Assembly (NCBI GenBank): GCA_937891805.1
Contig: CALATK010000288.1
Location: 1-5,214 of the forward strand
Direction of reading: 5' to 3'
Length of the DNA: 5,214 bases
From: an uncultured Fibrobacter sp.
Lineage (GTDB): Bacteria; Fibrobacterota; Fibrobacteria; Fibrobacterales; Fibrobacteraceae
Each line of letters begins with the position of its first letter. Position 1 is the first letter of the stretch. This document shows positions 4,677 to 5,214 of this stretch, piece by piece. Below the pieces are notes generated by a model that did no database searches, had not been told where the DNA came from, and worked only from the letters and a program-made list of their open reading frames with translations. The position numbers and the translations under genes were made by a program.

Positions 4677-4704
4677 AACCTCGAGCCCCGAACCTCAAAC
4701 CTCA
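4677..4704 (+). repeat. AACCTC(G/A) degenerate tandem leader
   Basis: Three AACCTC units are seen: AACCTCG at 4677-4683, then AACCTCA at 4691-4697 and 4698-4704, the last two directly tandem. They run up to the Shine-Dalgarno of the metY-like gene. This G-poor tract should remain single-stranded in the mRNA leader. Confidence 0.55.
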
Positions 4705-4710
4705 AAAGGA
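4704..4710 (+). promoter_or_regulatory. Shine-Dalgarno AAAAGGA that fixes the metY-like start
   Basis: AGGA ends at 4710, seven bases before the ATG at 4718. This is optimal spacing and supports that start over any upstream codon. Confidence 0.75.
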
Positions 4711-4717
4711 CTTCAAC

Positions 4718-5214
4718 ATGACGACACAGAACAAGCTTCACTTTGAAACCCTCCAGCTCCACGTAGGCCAGGAACAGGCAGACCCCGCCACCGATTCCCG
4801 CGCCGTTCCTATCTACCAGACCACCTCCTACGTTTTCCACAGCGCCCAGCATGCCTCTGACCGTTTCCACCTGAAAGACGCGGGCAACATCTACGGTCGC
4901 CTCACCAACACCACTCAGGATGTTTTTGAAAAGCGCATCGCCGCCCTGGAAGGGGGCATCGCAGGCCTTGCCGTGGCATCCGGTGCGGCAGCCCTTACCT
5001 ACGCCATTACCGCTCTCGCCCGCAAAGGCGACCATGTGGTGGCACAGCGCTCCATCTATGGCGGCACTTACAACCTGCTGCAGCACACGCTTCGCCCCTT
5101 CGGCGTGGATACCACCTTCGTGGATATCCACAACCTGGACGAAGTTCAGGGAGCCATCAAGGACAACACCAAGCTTATCTTGATCGAGACTCTCGGCAAT
5201 CCCAATTCCGACAT
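4718..5214 (+). CDS. metY: O-acetylhomoserine (thiol)-lyase family PLP enzyme, N-terminal 165 residues (truncated by window edge)
   Basis: The open frame from 4718 runs off the right edge. It belongs to the Cys/Met-metabolism PLP family (fold type I). It begins MTTQNKLHFETLQLHVGQ and shows PIYQTTSYVF (residues 31-40), YGRLTNTT (59-66), ALEGGIAGLAVASGAAALT (76-94), RSIYGGTYNLL (111-121) and LILIETLGNPNSD (153-165). Tyr59/Arg61 (phosphate contact from the partner subunit), Ser88-Gly89 (phosphate loop) and Tyr114 (stacks on the PLP ring) sit where the family has them. The PLP-binding lysine lies beyond the window. GG-x-AG...SGAAA and ETLGNP favour the O-acetylhomoserine sulfhydrylase branch (sulfide plus O-acetylhomoserine to homocysteine) over cystathionine lyases, but the subfamily cannot be settled from half the protein. 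It is transcribed away from hisE. Confidence 0.9.
   Translation, partial: MTTQNKLHFETLQLHVGQEQADPATDSRAVPIYQTTSYVFHSAQHASDRFHLKDAGNIYGRLTNTTQDVFEKRIAALEGGIAGLAVASGAAALTYAITALARKGDHVVAQRSIYGGTYNLLQHTLRPFGVDTTFVDIHNLDEVQGAIKDNTKLILIETLGNPNSD

Larger units (their letters stand above)
4238..4717. other. Divergent intergenic region between hisE and the metY-like gene
   Basis: No credible gene is seen in these 480 bases. The frame from 4464 to 4721 shows no family motif and crosses the hairpin repeats. From left to right the region holds the hisE leader (4238-4280) and a GC-rich stretch with two copies of GGGGCTCG (4312-4319, 4344-4351). A perfect dyad (4364-4390) and a long AT-rich stretch (about 4390-4545) with a candidate promoter follow. 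Then come two inverted hairpin repeats (4591-4655) and a C/A-rich tandem leader (4677-4704) before the metY start. It probably contains both divergent promoters. I found no sign of a SAM riboswitch before the sulfur gene. Confidence 0.7.

Noticed and set aside
4545..4717. SAM or other riboswitch before the sulfur amino-acid gene
   Set aside because: I looked for a multi-helix aptamer with conserved SAM-box features and found only the two simple hairpin repeats and an unstructured C/A-rich tract.
4464..4721. 85-codon plus-strand frame in the spacer
   Set aside because: It crosses both hairpin repeats and the tandem leader, has no ribosome-binding site and no family resemblance, and overlaps the metY-like start.

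Overview
The window is about two thirds minus-strand translation machinery, followed by a short histidine-biosynthesis pair on the same strand and the start of a sulfur amino-acid gene on the plus strand. It is bacterial: coding sequence is GC-rich, AT-richer stretches lie between genes, and r-protein order is classical. The EAL-type regulator fragment and the hairpin-rich spacers make me think of a Gram-negative gut lineage such as Fibrobacterota, but that is a tentative impression, not a proven assignment.

Layout on the minus strand, read from right to left: hisE (4237-3977) overlaps hisG (3980-3141) by an ATGA. A repeat-rich spacer (2947-3140) follows, then a 228-codon chimeric gene (2946-2260). 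After it come rpsJ (2219-1911), rplC (1864-1220), rplD (1194-586), rplW (583-299) and the first 88 codons of rplB (265-1, running off the left edge). This is the head of an S10 operon, normally preceded by rpsL-rpsG-fusA. On the plus strand an O-acetylhomoserine sulfhydrylase-type gene begins at 4718 and runs off the right edge. It is divergent from hisE across a 480-base spacer with several inverted repeats.

The standout is the chimeric gene. Its first ~95 residues are the N-terminal half of an EAL domain of the YuxH-like EAL/HDOD family. From about residue 95 to the end it is the C-terminus of elongation factor G (end of domain IV plus domain V). fusA is the expected neighbour upstream of rpsJ, so the EF-G tail is in its native place. 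The EF-G GTPase domain and the rpsL and rpsG genes are absent and are replaced by an EAL gene start. The switch is in frame inside a short stretch compatible with both families, so it is either a genuine rearrangement at microhomology or an assembly join. Both parent domains are cut, so a working fusion is unlikely.

The second theme is a family of hairpin repeats (GTCATCCTC...GAGGATCC). Three copies occur in the two spacers. In both places they sit 55-62 bases before a start codon and are followed by a C/A-rich, degenerately repeated leader. I see no CRISPR array, tRNA, rRNA, transposase or phage gene.
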